From contig NZ_BOOR01000018.1 in assembly GCF_016863335.1 (NCBI RefSeq), positions 1 to 64,000 on the forward strand: 64,000 bases of DNA, read 5' to 3'. Both the position numbers and the translations under genes were made by a program. The stretch is from Planotetraspora thailandica. Its GTDB lineage: Bacteria > Actinomycetota > Actinomycetes > Streptosporangiales > Streptosporangiaceae. The notes below the pieces were generated by a model. It saw nothing but the letters and a program-made list of their open reading frames with translations. It had not been told where the DNA came from and ran no database searches. Shown here in pieces: positions 17,523 to 26,709 of this stretch; the stretch's first letter is position 1; every line of letters begins with the position of its first letter.

Positions 17523-19811
17523 TCAGCTGGGCCGCAGCTCGGGCACCGGGCTGTAATGCTGCGGGTCGAGGACGTGCACGCGGGCCGCGGCGATGTCGAA
17601 GTACAACCCGGTGAGCTCCAGCTTCCCGGCCCGCACGAGTTCGGCGACCGCCGGGTGAGTGCCCAGGTTGTCCAGCTGCTGGATCACGTTCGCGCGGCAC
17701 AGCCGGTCGAGCGGCCCCTCGTCCTCCTCGGTGCCGGGGAACGCCACATACCTGGCCAGGCTCTGCCGGCCGTGCCTCAGCCAGTTCCGCAGCGCCGGCA
17801 GTTCGGGCGTCTCGCCCAGCAGGGCGGCCATCGCGCCGCAGCCCGAGTGCCCGCACACGGTGATGGTTCGCACCTCCAGCACCTTCAGCGCGTATTCGAT
17901 CGCCGCGCTCACCGAGTCGTCGGGAGGTGCGCTCGACGCGCGCGGCACGAGGTTGCCGATGTTGCGCACCGTGAACAGGTCGCCCGGGCCACTGGCGGTG
18001 ATGATGTTGGGCACGACCCGCGAGTCGGCGCACGTGATGAACAGGTGAGACGGCGTCTGCTTGCGTGCCATCCGGTGGAGCAGCGGCCGGACGAAGGGTG
18101 CTGTCCGCCGGTGGAACTCCCGCGTGCCTTCCAGCAGGTCCGGCATGGCCTTGCCGGCCTGCTCCGCGTGCTCCTCGCCGTTCGTGGCGGCCGCAGGAGC
18201 CTCCGGGCCATCCGCGGCCTCGTCGTAGGCGCACAGGCCGTTCGCCGCCTGTGCGGGGCCGCCGACGGGGTGGCGGTAGGCCCAGGGCAGCCACCAGCGC
18301 TCGTGCTTGGGAGGAGTCCTGGCGGCGCGCAGGCGGGCACCGCTGACAGCGGGGGCGTACCACTCGCCGTGCAGTTCGTCGACGTCGACAGTGCCGCCCG
18401 TGCGCTCGTGGTCGAGGCGCCAGGTGTGGAGCGCCTCGAAAGCGGCGTTGTCCATGAAGTCGAGGTTCAGGTCGAGATCGACGCTCGCGCCGGGCGGGAT
18501 GGCCGCCAGCGAGTCGGTCAGGCGGGGCACGCCGATGAACGTGAGCGAACCGGTGACGACGACCCGCCAGCGCTCGCCCGCCTGCCGTACGGAGACCGAC
18601 ACCCAGGCGAGACGGCGCAGTGCGAGCAGGGCGGCGAGCCCGAGGCCCAGCGCCACGCCCTCGGCCAGCCCGACGACGACCACACCCACCATCGTCACGA
18701 AGTAGATGGGCATCTCGCGGTGGTTCCGCAGGTTGCGCGCGTGGGCGAGATTGACCATCTGGACGCCGATGAACAGCAGCAGGGCGGCCAGCGCCTCCAG
18801 CGGGATCAGCGCGATCATCCACGCGAAGAACGCCGTGAACACCAGCACCCACACGCCGTGGAGCACCGTCGACCAGCGGCTGCGCGCCCCGGCCCGCACG
18901 TTGGCGGTGGTGCGCACGACCACTCCGGACACCGGGAGGCCGCCGAGCGCTCCCGACACCACGTTGGCCACTCCCTGGGCCGCCAGCTCCCTGTCGAGGT
19001 CGGCGCGCGGCCCGTTGTGCAGCCGGTTGGAGGCGACGCACGTGAGCAGGGACTCGACTCCGGCAAGGAGGGCGACGAGCAGAACCGCTCCGGCGATCGC
19101 GTGCCAGTCGCCCTGCGGCAGCAGGGGCCCTTCCAGAGAGGAGAACCCGGCGGACAGGTCGACCTCGGTCAGGTCCCAGCCCAGCACGGCGGCCGTCGCC
19201 GCGGCGATGATGAGCGCCGCCAGAGGCGCGGGTACGGCACGCACCCGGGGCAGCCGCGTCCACACGACCAGGACGGCGATCGTGAGCACGCCCACCAGGA
19301 CGGCGTGGCTGTGATTGTTGATGATCTGCGACGGCAGTTCGAGGATGTTCTCCAGCGCCGACTGCTGGGGTTTGCCGCCGAGGACGATGTGAAGCTGCGA
19401 GAGGGCGATCACCACGCCAACGCCGGCCAGCATGCCGTGCACGACGGCGGGGGAGACGGCCAGCGCCGCCTTCGCCACCCGGAACGCGCCCAGGAGCAGC
19501 TGGAGCAGCCCGGCGAGCAGGGTGATCATGCAGGTGGCCCGCCACCCGTAGGTCTGCACGAGCTGGACGACGACGAGTGACAGGCCCGCGGCCGGTCCGC
19601 TGACCTGGACGACCGAACCGCCGAGAGCGCCGGCGAGCACGCCGCCCACGACGGCCGCCACCAATCCCGCGGCGATCGGTGCTCCGGACGCCACGGCGAT
19701 GCCGAGCGACAGCGGCACCGCCACGAGGAACACGACGAGAGAGGCTGGTACGTCGTGTTGGAGCACCGACTTGAAATAGCCCTTTGGAATTGCTCGACTA
19801 CTCTGCGTCAT
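17523..19811 (-). CDS. SulP-type anion transporter fused to a beta-carbonic anhydrase
   Basis: Residues 1-400 are a SulP transporter (about 12 helices; VAVPLSLGIAVASGAPIAAGLVA, QVSGPAAGLSLVV, GGLPVSGVVVRTTANVRAG). A partial STAS-like segment follows (LTFIGVPRLTDSL..., DLNLDFMDNAAFEAL). A linker to about 550 leads to a beta-carbonic anhydrase with zinc ligands in FITCADSRVVP (near 590) and CGHSGCGAM (near 650). The fusion suggests that transported bicarbonate is interconverted with CO2 at the membrane. SulP-carbonic anhydrase fusions are known in bacteria; bicarbonate as the substrate is inference. All zinc ligands appear present. Confidence 0.92.
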   Translation of the reverse strand: MTQSSRAIPKGYFKSVLQHDVPASLVVFLVAVPLSLGIAVASGAPIAAGLVAAVVGGVLAGALGGSVVQVSGPAAGLSLVVVQLVQTYGWRATCMITLLAGLLQLLLGAFRVAKAALAVSPAVVHGMLAGVGVVIALSQLHIVLGGKPQQSALENILELPSQIINNHSHAVLVGVLTIAVLVVWTRLPRVRAVPAPLAALIIAAATAAVLGWDLTEVDLSAGFSSLEGPLLPQGDWHAIAGAVLLVALLAGVESLLTCVASNRLHNGPRADLDRELAAQGVANVVSGALGGLPVSGVVVRTTANVRAGARSRWSTVLHGVWVLVFTAFFAWMIALIPLEALAALLLFIGVQMVNLAHARNLRNHREMPIYFVTMVGVVVVGLAEGVALGLGLAALLALRRLAWVSVSVRQAGERWRVVVTGSLTFIGVPRLTDSLAAIPPGASVDLDLNLDFMDNAAFEALHTWRLDHERTGGTVDVDELHGEWYAPAVSGARLRAARTPPKHERWWLPWAYRHPVGGPAQAANGLCAYDEAADGPEAPAAATNGEEHAEQAGKAMPDLLEGTREFHRRTAPFVRPLLHRMARKQTPSHLFITCADSRVVPNIITASGPGDLFTVRNIGNLVPRASSAPPDDSVSAAIEYALKVLEVRTITVCGHSGCGAMAALLGETPELPALRNWLRHGRQSLARYVAFPGTEEDEGPLDRLCRANVIQQLDNLGTHPAVAELVRAGKLELTGLYFDIAAARVHVLDPQHYSPVPELRPS

Positions 19812-19863
19812 GTGGCGACCCTATGACAAGGGTCGCCTGACCCTCAGGCAAGCCGGCGGAAAA

Positions 19864-21768
19864 TCACCGGTAATAGTCGGGATAGTCGGTCTCGGCGTCC
19901 GGCTGGCGGTGGCTGCCCCGGCGCGCGCCCGTCGACTCGGAGGGGGTGCTGCCGTAGAGCTCGTTGTAGGACGGCCAGCTTCCCCCAGCGTTCTGCTGCG
20001 GGCCGGCGTCCTGCTGTGCCTGCGGCTGGTCGTGGCCGTAGGAGCTCTGTCCGGACGGGATGTCGTAACCGGCAGACTCGTACGGTGAGACCGGGCGCGA
20101 CGGGCCTGTGGGGACGCCGATCGCGGAGCCCGCGTCGTCGATCGTCGCCCAGCCCGTGCTCACCTCGTAGGACGAGGAGGACGGCGCCGGGGTGGACGGG
20201 TAGGCGGGATCGGGCGTGTACGACGAACCCGTGTCGGTCGTGTAAGACGGGTAGCCCTCGTAGGACGACTGCTGGGGCGGCGGAGGCCGATAGCCGTCCG
20301 TGTTCGACCAGTTCGTCACGGTCCGTGGTGGCTCGGGGTCGTCAAGCACGTCATGGGTACCGGACCACGCGGCGGGGGCCGGCGGCTCCGCGGGTGCGGA
20401 CCACGAAGGCTCGGACGGCGACGTCGGGATCGGGACGACCTTCCCCAGAGGCGGCGGGACGGTGTACGACGGACCCGTGTTGGCCGTGTTGACCAGTCCT
20501 GCAGTGCCGTCGGGCAGGCCGTAACTCCTGCCGCGGTCGTAGGAGTCGCTCTGCGGAGCCGGCGGGGTCTGCGCGGCCTGGCCGGAGTCATGGGCCTGCG
20601 GACCCTGCGCCGCCTCGTAGGCCGCCCACGTCTCGAACGATCCGGTGACGGGAGCCTGCGCGACGGGCGGCAGTGGCTCGGCGACGGGAGCGGGAGGCGC
20701 CTCGAACAGGTCGCCGGCGTAGGACCCGGGCGCGGGCGACGGCGCCGCGTCGAACCCTCCGCTGTAGGAGTCGGCGCTCGCGGCGGGAGCCTCGTACGGC
20801 GTGTTCGCCCGGCCGCCCCTGCGGGGCGTCTCGAAGGAACCGCTCGTACGGCCGGCCCCGTTGTCGGCCGACGCGGCCGCGGAACGGCGCGCCGACCTGC
20901 CGGCCCTGCCCGCGCGGCCGGATCGCCCGGAGCCCTGGCCGGAAGGCCTTGCCGGGGGTGTGAAGGAGTCGGAGATCGGGGGGACTTCGAACATCCCGGT
21001 GGCCGGGGCGTTGTCGAGCGGATCGGCGGACGCCGCCGCCCCGGCGGCGCTCAGGGCCTCCGGCGTCGGAGCGGAGAACGCCACGGTCTTCTGCTCGGCC
21101 GCGGCCGAGGCGGGGGTGGCACGCGGCGGCTTGGCCGCATCGGATTGGCGTGCGCCCATGGACCGCTGCGGCAGGGGGGCCTGAACGGTCGCGGCGTCGG
21201 GGTTCACCGAGCGCGGAGAGGGGCCGGCCGGCTCCGCGAGGGGGAAGTCGTCGGCGGCGGCGTCCGACGGCCTGCCCGCGGGGCGCGGGGCGGCCGGACG
21301 GGCTCCCGGGCCGCCGGTGAAACCGCCGTCGTCGCTGCGTACGCGGCTCCAGTAGTCGTCGTCGTAGTCGTCGGACTCGCCCCACTCGTCGACCCCGCGG
21401 CGGCCGCGTGCCTGGGCGGCCTGCTTGCCACCCTTGGCACCGGCGTCGGGGTCGTTGCCGGCGCCGCCACGCTGCGCGGGCCGGCTCGCCTGGCGGCTTC
21501 CGGGGCGGGAGGACGGGCGTCCGGCGCCCGGCCGCTGCTTGGGCGCGCGCTCGGAGGGGTCTTCGAACGCGTCGAAGCCCTTGGGGAAGCTCTCGAAGAA
21601 CGTTTCCTCGGCCGGCCGGCGCGGCTTGGGGCCCTTGTTCTCGGCCATCGCCTTTAACCGCTCGGAAGACAGGGCACTTTCCCTGCGATTCATCGACCGC
21701 ATGCCCAGAGCCACGACCATCAGCACGAGGAGCACGACGGCGACGAGGCCCATAATGACCGCAGTCAT
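19864..21768 (-). CDS. Large disordered membrane-anchored protein
   Basis: One hydrophobic helix at residues 2-24 (AVIMGLVAVVLLVLMVVALGM) is followed by about 600 residues rich in Pro, Ser, Gly, Ala, Tyr and charged residues with no folded domain visible. There are several acidic-aromatic islands (EETFFESFPKGFDAFEDPSE, YDDDYWSRVR) and repeated Tyr/Pro/Ser-rich motifs in the second half. It would sit on the inner face of the membrane as a flexible scaffold or interaction partner. It is 52 bp upstream of the SulP-carbonic anhydrase gene on the same strand and may be co-transcribed. No family recognised. Confidence 0.7.
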   Translation of the reverse strand: MTAVIMGLVAVVLLVLMVVALGMRSMNRRESALSSERLKAMAENKGPKPRRPAEETFFESFPKGFDAFEDPSERAPKQRPGAGRPSSRPGSRQASRPAQRGGAGNDPDAGAKGGKQAAQARGRRGVDEWGESDDYDDDYWSRVRSDDGGFTGGPGARPAAPRPAGRPSDAAADDFPLAEPAGPSPRSVNPDAATVQAPLPQRSMGARQSDAAKPPRATPASAAAEQKTVAFSAPTPEALSAAGAAASADPLDNAPATGMFEVPPISDSFTPPARPSGQGSGRSGRAGRAGRSARRSAAASADNGAGRTSGSFETPRRGGRANTPYEAPAASADSYSGGFDAAPSPAPGSYAGDLFEAPPAPVAEPLPPVAQAPVTGSFETWAAYEAAQGPQAHDSGQAAQTPPAPQSDSYDRGRSYGLPDGTAGLVNTANTGPSYTVPPPLGKVVPIPTSPSEPSWSAPAEPPAPAAWSGTHDVLDDPEPPRTVTNWSNTDGYRPPPPQQSSYEGYPSYTTDTGSSYTPDPAYPSTPAPSSSSYEVSTGWATIDDAGSAIGVPTGPSRPVSPYESAGYDIPSGQSSYGHDQPQAQQDAGPQQNAGGSWPSYNELYGSTPSESTGARRGSHRQPDAETDYPDYYR

Positions 21769-21951
21769 AGCACCACCCTCAAGGCCATGGCCTTCCAGCG
21801 GCGCCGGTGAGATCGCGCGGCCATCGACGCGACCTGCCCCCTCTGACCACCTGCGCTCAGCAATTGGATCCGATTCTGCTCGACCACGATGACCGTTGTC
21901 ACACCCTAGGCGAAGATTGGTGTAGCACGACTACCTCCGGCGTTCAGCACG

Positions 21952-22494
21952 TCACTCGATGTTGTCCGCCGTGAGGCGTCCGCGCGCGATGGTGTGGTCG
22001 GCGATGTCCTCCAGGGTCTCCGCCAAGGGCGCACCCTGCTTGAGGTCGAGTTCCGTGTTGAGGGCGTAGACAGTGAAACGGTAACTGCCGTCGGCCTGGC
22101 ATGGAGCCGTATAGCCGACTTTCCCGTTCGACCCCTCGCCCTGCTTCGCGCCTCGGGGGACGCCGTTCTCGCCCAGCTCGGTGGTGTTCGGGTCGATGTT
22201 GAACACCACCCAGTGCACCGCGCTGCTCCTCGCGTTGTTGTCGTCGACCACGATGGCCACCGACTTGGCGCCCGTCGTGCCCGACCAGCGGAGGGGAGGA
22301 TTGCCCAGGCCGCCCTTGCAGGAGTAGACGTGCGGCAGGGGTGTCCCGTCACGGAAGCGCGGACTCGAAACGCTGATCACGTCGAGATTTCCGGACGGAC
22401 CCCCGCCCAGAATCCCACAGCCGGAAGCGGCGAGTGTGACCGCCGTCATGACGACGGCACCTCGTACGCCCAGCGACTTCGTCGGCGACCCCAT
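21952..22494 (-). CDS. PEBP-family (YbhB/YbcL-type) lipoprotein
   Basis: From the ATG at 22494 the protein has a signal peptide ending in a lipobox (LAASGC), so it is probably lipidated and exposed outside the membrane. The body matches phosphatidylethanolamine-binding proteins: FRDGTPLPHVYSCKGGLGNPPLRWSG, SVAIVVDDNNARSSAVHWVVFNIDP (the D-P/H-W-V-V block) and YRFTVYALNTELDLKQGAP. Family members bind small anionic ligands; in bacteria the role is unsettled. Length (180) is normal. A longer frame to 22674 would bury the signal peptide. Confidence 0.88.
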   Translation of the reverse strand: MGSPTKSLGVRGAVVMTAVTLAASGCGILGGGPSGNLDVISVSSPRFRDGTPLPHVYSCKGGLGNPPLRWSGTTGAKSVAIVVDDNNARSSAVHWVVFNIDPNTTELGENGVPRGAKQGEGSNGKVGYTAPCQADGSYRFTVYALNTELDLKQGAPLAETLEDIADHTIARGRLTADNIE

Positions 22495-22681
22495 GCCCGA
22501 TGATGCTACGCGGATTGGATGGGTGCGCCGACCGAATCGCACTGATCCGTGCCTGTCTTCGACCAGGAGCACGCCTCTCACCTGCTGCGTCCTGTCTCTT
22601 GATTTGTCCTGTTTCTTAACCGCCCAGTAGGGCCGGGCAGTCGGACGCGCGTCGGGGGCCCGTTTCCGCCACAATCAAGAC

Positions 22682-24088
22682 ATGCAGGGGGTGCCGCCGG
22701 ACGCGGACGTGAGCTTCGCCGTCCTCGGCCCCCTGGAGGTCCGCCAGGACGGCCGGCGGGTCGAAATCGGCGGCCGCCGACTCCGTGCGCTGCTCACACT
22801 CCTGCTCCTCGACGCGGGCCGCACCGTGCCCACCGGCGCCCTCGTCGCCGGGGTGTGGGACGACAGCCCGCCGGGCGGCGTGGGCAACGCGCTGCAGGCC
22901 CTGCGCAACACGATCGACCGCGGCCTCGTGGCGGCTGACCCGTCCGGCTACCGCCTGCTCGTCGCGCCCGAGCAGGTGGACGTGCACCGATTCCTCCGCA
23001 TGTCGCGCGAGGGCGCCCGCGCGCTCGAAGCCCGCGACCCCGGCCTGGCCGCGCGCACCCTGGGGGAGGCGCTCGCGTTGTGGCGCGGAGCCCCGCTCGC
23101 CGACCTGCCCGGGGGAGCGCTCGAGGTGGTGCGGCTGGAAGGGGCGAGGGTCTCGGCCACCGAGGACAGGATCGAGGCCGAACTGGCTCTGGCGCAGGAC
23201 GTCGTCTCCGAGCTCACCCGGCTCGTGGCCGCCCATCCGCTGCGCGAGCGGCTGCGCGGCCTGCTCATGCGCGCCCTGTACGGCTCCGGCCGCCAGGTCG
23301 AGGCGCTGGCCGCCTACGAGGACGCCCGCGCCGTCTTCGCCGAGCGGTTAGGCGCCGACCCCTCCCCGTCGCTGGCCGAGCTGCATCTCGCCCTGCTGCG
23401 CGGCGACCTTCCGCGCACCGGCCTGCCGTACGGCGCCGCCACGGCGGCACCAGACGCGGCAGCGCACGACGGCGCGCCCGCCACGCGCAAGGGAAACCTG
23501 CGGGCCCGGCTGACCAGCTTCGTCGGCAGGGACGACGAAGTGCTGCAGGCACGGTCGCTGCTCGGGGAGAACCGGCTCGTCACCCTGCTCGGCCCGGGAG
23601 GCGCGGGCAAGACCAGGCTCGCGGTGGAGTCGGCCGAGGAGTTCGCCGTCGAGGTCCGCGACGGCGTCTGGCTGGTGGAGCTCGCCCCGGTGCTCGATCC
23701 GGAGGAGGTGTCGCGCGCCGTGCTCGCCGCGCTCGGGATGCGCGACACGGGGCTGGTGCGGGTGCGCCCCGCGGGGCAGGGCGTGGAGGCCGATGCGACG
23801 GCCCGGCTGATGGCGGCGCTGTCGGGACGCTCCACGCTGATCGTCCTGGACAACTGCGAGCACCTCGTCGGTGCGGCTGCCGCGCTGGCCGACCGGCTGC
23901 TCGCCGAATGCCCGGGGGTGCGGATCCTGGTAACCAGCCGCCGCTCTGCAGGCCCCGCACGACCCCCCCAAAGCTCCGTGCGGCTGCGCGGGTCCAGCCC
24001 GGTCGTCGGCTCGTCCAGGAAGAGCACCTGGGGGCGCCCGACGAGGCTCGCAGCCAGGTCGAGGCGGCGGCGCATGCCCCCGGAGTAG
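22682..24088 (+). pseudogene. SARP/AfsR-type regulator, truncated at a rearrangement junction
   Basis: Residues 1-265 are intact: an OmpR-like DNA-binding domain (FAVLGPLEVRQDGRRVEIGG, LVAGVWDDSPPGG) and a BTAD domain. An NB-ARC/AAA part then starts ([15 protein letters not shown], Walker [14 protein letters not shown], Walker [14 protein letters not shown]) and reaches ILVTSRR at about residue 421 (base 23944). There the family sequence stops. The last 47 residues are read out of the antisense of an ABC ATPase. A full regulator would be about 900-1100 residues with TPR repeats. The remaining fragment may still bind DNA. Confidence 0.85.
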
Positions 24089-24492
24089 GTCTTCGCCGCC
24101 CGCCCGCCGGCGTCGGTCAGGTCGAAGCGCTCGAGCAGCTCGGCCGCGCGCCGCCAGGCGTGCGACCTGGTCATGTCGAGCAGCCTGCCGATCATCACGA
24201 GGTTCTCCACGCCGGTCAGGGTCTCGTCGACCGCCGCGTACTGCCCCGTCAGCCCGATCAGCGACCGGACCTGGTGGGCCTGCCGTACGACGTCGAAACC
24301 GCCCACCTGCGCCCGACCCCCGTCCGGGCGCAGCAGGGTGGCGAGCACGCGCACCGCCGTGGTCTTGCCCGCCCCGTTGGGTCCCAGCACGCCGAGCAGG
24401 CGCCCCTGCGGCACTTCGAGATCGACCCCGTCGAGCGCCTTGGTCTCGCCGTAACGCTTGGCCGGGCCCTGCGCCTGGATCTCATATGTCAT
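23968..24492 (-). pseudogene. ABC transporter ATPase (DrrA-like), truncated at the junction
   Basis: A strong AAGGAGG precedes the ATG at 24492. The first 175 residues are a daunorubicin-resistance-type ATPase: Walker [30 protein letters not shown] (Q-loop), signature [16 protein letters not shown], Walker [16 protein letters not shown]. At base 23968 the match ends. The frame then runs on antisense to the regulator gene to about 23314. The D-loop is present, but the switch His region and the C-terminal 120-150 residues are lost, and no permease gene follows. The product is very probably inactive. Confidence 0.85.
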
Positions 24493-24599
24493 GAGCGCGC
24501 CTCCTTTTGGTCGCCCTCACCATGCGGCACGCCACTGACAGAACACTGAGCGTCGCCGTCAGCCGCTGACAGATCACTGACGGCGCTTAGGGTGGGACT

Positions 24600-25115
24600 G
24601 TGAGAGCACCCCTACGGGACCCGGCCCACCGGGTCTCCCGGCGCGCGATCGCGCTGTGGTTCGTGGAGGCGATCATCGGGTTCGCCTTCCTGATGGGCGC
24701 CGCCCTCCTGATCGCCTACCTGCTCGACCGGAGCGGCTGGTCGGCCCTTCCCGGATGGATGGGCGACCGCCTCTGGCTGCTGCCGGTCGCCGTCGGCGTG
24801 GTGATGCTTCCCCTCGTGGTCCTGGAGCCGTTGCTGCGCTATGCCGTGCACCGGTGGGAGCTGTCGGGCGACGTCGTCTACGCCAGGTCCGGGTGGCTGA
24901 GCAGGCAGTGGGTGTTCGTGCCCGTCAGCCGCATCCAGACGGTGGACAAGGCGCAGGGCTGGTTCGAGCGTGCCCTCAGCCTGGCCACCGTCGAGATCCG
25001 TACGGCCTCGCACGCGGGGTCGTCCACGATCCAGGGGCTCGACTACGAGGTGGCCGCCGCCTTCGCGGAGGAACTCGCCCGGCGGGCACAGGAGCTCAGG
25101 GACGACGCGACATGA
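24600..25115 (+). CDS. PH-domain membrane protein, YdbS-like
   Basis: A GTG start at 24600 gives 171 residues with two N-terminal membrane helices (about 21-42 and 57-82). A bacterial PH-like (bPH2, DUF304) domain follows: YAVHRWELSGDVVYARSGWLSRQWVFVPVSRIQTVDKAQGWFERALSLATVEIRTASH. The gene overlaps the next one by ATGA, so the two are translationally coupled. In Bacillus the paired YdbS/YdbT proteins are membrane partners; their job is not settled, with links to resistance against bacteriocins. Confidence 0.85.
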   Translation: MRAPLRDPAHRVSRRAIALWFVEAIIGFAFLMGAALLIAYLLDRSGWSALPGWMGDRLWLLPVAVGVVMLPLVVLEPLLRYAVHRWELSGDVVYARSGWLSRQWVFVPVSRIQTVDKAQGWFERALSLATVEIRTASHAGSSTIQGLDYEVAAAFAEELARRAQELRDDAT

Positions 25116-26689
25116 CCGATTCGCCGTTCCGCGCGGAAATGGCCGACGTCCCTCGGCGGGTGAGCCCGCGCGTGCTGCTGATCCATCCGCTTCGGATGTT
25201 GCCGTCGCTGTTGCTGCCGTTCGGCGGGTTGCTGCTGGCCAGCGGCTTTTCGCCCACGTCGGTCGCGGTGGCCGCGCTCGGCGTGGCCCTGTCGGTGGCC
25301 GTCGCCGTCGTCCGGTGGGCGACGTTCACCTACCGTGTCTCCGGTGACCGGCTGGAGCTCACCCGCGCGCTGGTCAGCCGTTCGGTGCGGACCATCCCGC
25401 TCGAACGGGTCCGCGGCGTGGACATCACCGCCCGGCCGCTCCATCGCCTGCTGGGCCTGGCCGTACTGAAGATCGACACGGGCGCGGGAGGGGACAGCCA
25501 GGAGGGCGAGCTCGACGCGCTGCCCCTGCGGGAGGCCGAGGAACTCCGCGGCGTGCTGCTCGCGCGCCGCGCGATGGCGGTCTCGGCCACGCAGCCGGTG
25601 GAGGCCCCCGCGGAGGGGCAGCCGCCCCACGGCGCCGTCCCGGCCGGCACGAGCGCGGGCGGCACGAGCGCGGGCGGCGGCGTCGCACAGGGCGCTCCCC
25701 GGGGCGTCGCCCCTGACGGCGGGCGGGTCATCGCGCGCGTGCCCCGCTCCTGGCTCAGGTACGGCCCGCTGTCCGGCGCCTACCTGCTGACCCCGTTCGC
25801 GCTGATCGCCGGTGCCGTGGGCGTGGTCTACCAGTGGGTGGGCGAGGTCAGGGTCACCGCCGAGACGGCGGCGAGCACGCTGGAATGGGCGCGGGACCAC
25901 ATGATCCTGCTGGTCGCCGCCGGGGTGCTGCTGGTGCTGGCCATGCCGGTGGCGGGCGGCATCACCTACGCCGTGTTCAACTGGGACTTCACCGTCCGCT
26001 CGCGGGACGGCTACCTCGTCGCGGAACGCGGCCTCCTCACCCGCCGTGTGGTGTCGCTCGAGCGACGCAGGATCCGCGGTTACGAGCTGGTCGACGGGCT
26101 GCTGGAACGAGCCGCAGGAGTCGTGCGGGCGTGGGCGGTGGTCACCGGACTCGGGGACTCCGAGACGCGCGGGCAGCTGCTGCCGGTGACGCCCCGGGAG
26201 TGGGCCGTCGGGGTGGTCTCCGAGGCCATCGAACCCTTCGATGCCCCGTTGCGCCCGCACCCGCCGCAGGCGCGCCGCCGCAGGCTCTTCCGGGCGGTCG
26301 CGCCCTGGCTGGTGGTCGCCGCGGCGGCGCTCGCGCTCGGCTGGGCCGTGGTCGCCGTCGCCGCCCTGGCCCTCGCCGTGGCCGGCATCGCCCTCGGCCT
26401 GGACCGCTATCGCTCGCTGGGTCACGCCTACGACGGCATGCGGGTGTCGGTGCGCCAGGGATCGCTGCGCCGTAGGCAGGCGGTGGTCGAGCGCCGCGCG
26501 ATCGTCGGCTGGAGGTTGCGCCAGACGGTCTTCCAGCGCATGTCGGGTGTGCTCACCGTGATCGCCGGCGTCGGTGCGGGCAGCGGCGGCTACCACGCGA
26601 TCGACACCGGCGAGTCGCAGGGCGTCGAGTTCGCCGCCGAGGTCACCCCCGACTGGCTCCGTCTGTTCCTCGCCTCGCCCCGCCCCTGA
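25112..26689 (+). CDS. PH-domain membrane protein, YdbT-like
   Basis: The ATG at 25112 overlaps the stop of the preceding PH gene (ATGA), fixing the start; the frame itself is open much further upstream. The 525-residue product has three bPH2-type repeats: FTYRVSGDRLELTRALVSRSVRTIPLERVRGVDITARPLHRLLGLAVLKI, WDFTVRSRDGYLVAERGLLTRRVVSLERRRIRGYE, and YDGMRVSVRQGSLRRRQAVVERRAIVGWRLRQTVFQ. Helix pairs separate them. A long Ala/Gly/Pro linker occurs near residues 165-205. It probably forms a membrane complex with the YdbS-like partner. Confidence 0.85.
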   Translation: MTDSPFRAEMADVPRRVSPRVLLIHPLRMLPSLLLPFGGLLLASGFSPTSVAVAALGVALSVAVAVVRWATFTYRVSGDRLELTRALVSRSVRTIPLERVRGVDITARPLHRLLGLAVLKIDTGAGGDSQEGELDALPLREAEELRGVLLARRAMAVSATQPVEAPAEGQPPHGAVPAGTSAGGTSAGGGVAQGAPRGVAPDGGRVIARVPRSWLRYGPLSGAYLLTPFALIAGAVGVVYQWVGEVRVTAETAASTLEWARDHMILLVAAGVLLVLAMPVAGGITYAVFNWDFTVRSRDGYLVAERGLLTRRVVSLERRRIRGYELVDGLLERAAGVVRAWAVVTGLGDSETRGQLLPVTPREWAVGVVSEAIEPFDAPLRPHPPQARRRRLFRAVAPWLVVAAAALALGWAVVAVAALALAVAGIALGLDRYRSLGHAYDGMRVSVRQGSLRRRQAVVERRAIVGWRLRQTVFQRMSGVLTVIAGVGAGSGGYHAIDTGESQGVEFAAEVTPDWLRLFLASPRP

Positions 26690-26708
26690 CCGGTACGGCG
26701 GGGCGGGG
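26678..26708. terminator. Bidirectional hairpin between the PH pair and sepH
   Basis: CCCCGCCCC (26678-26686) pairs perfectly with GGGGCGGGG (26700-26708) around a 13-base loop. It lies in the gap between two convergent genes, overlapping the YdbT-like stop. There is no clear T-tract, as is common in high-GC actinomycetes. Confidence 0.6.
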
Positions 26709-26709
26709 G

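Noticed and set aside
17370-19580. A 736-residue plus-strand frame and a 688-residue minus-strand frame here
   Set aside because: Both are out of frame with the SulP-carbonic anhydrase gene, whose helices and zinc ligands are unambiguous.
23945-23950. PstI site (CTGCAG) exactly at the regulator/ABC junction, as a cloning artefact
   Set aside because: A six-base match is expected by chance; there is no vector sequence next to it.
23314-23967. Continuation of the ABC ATPase frame past its truncation
   Set aside because: It is read antisense to the SARP regulator and has no ATPase homology.
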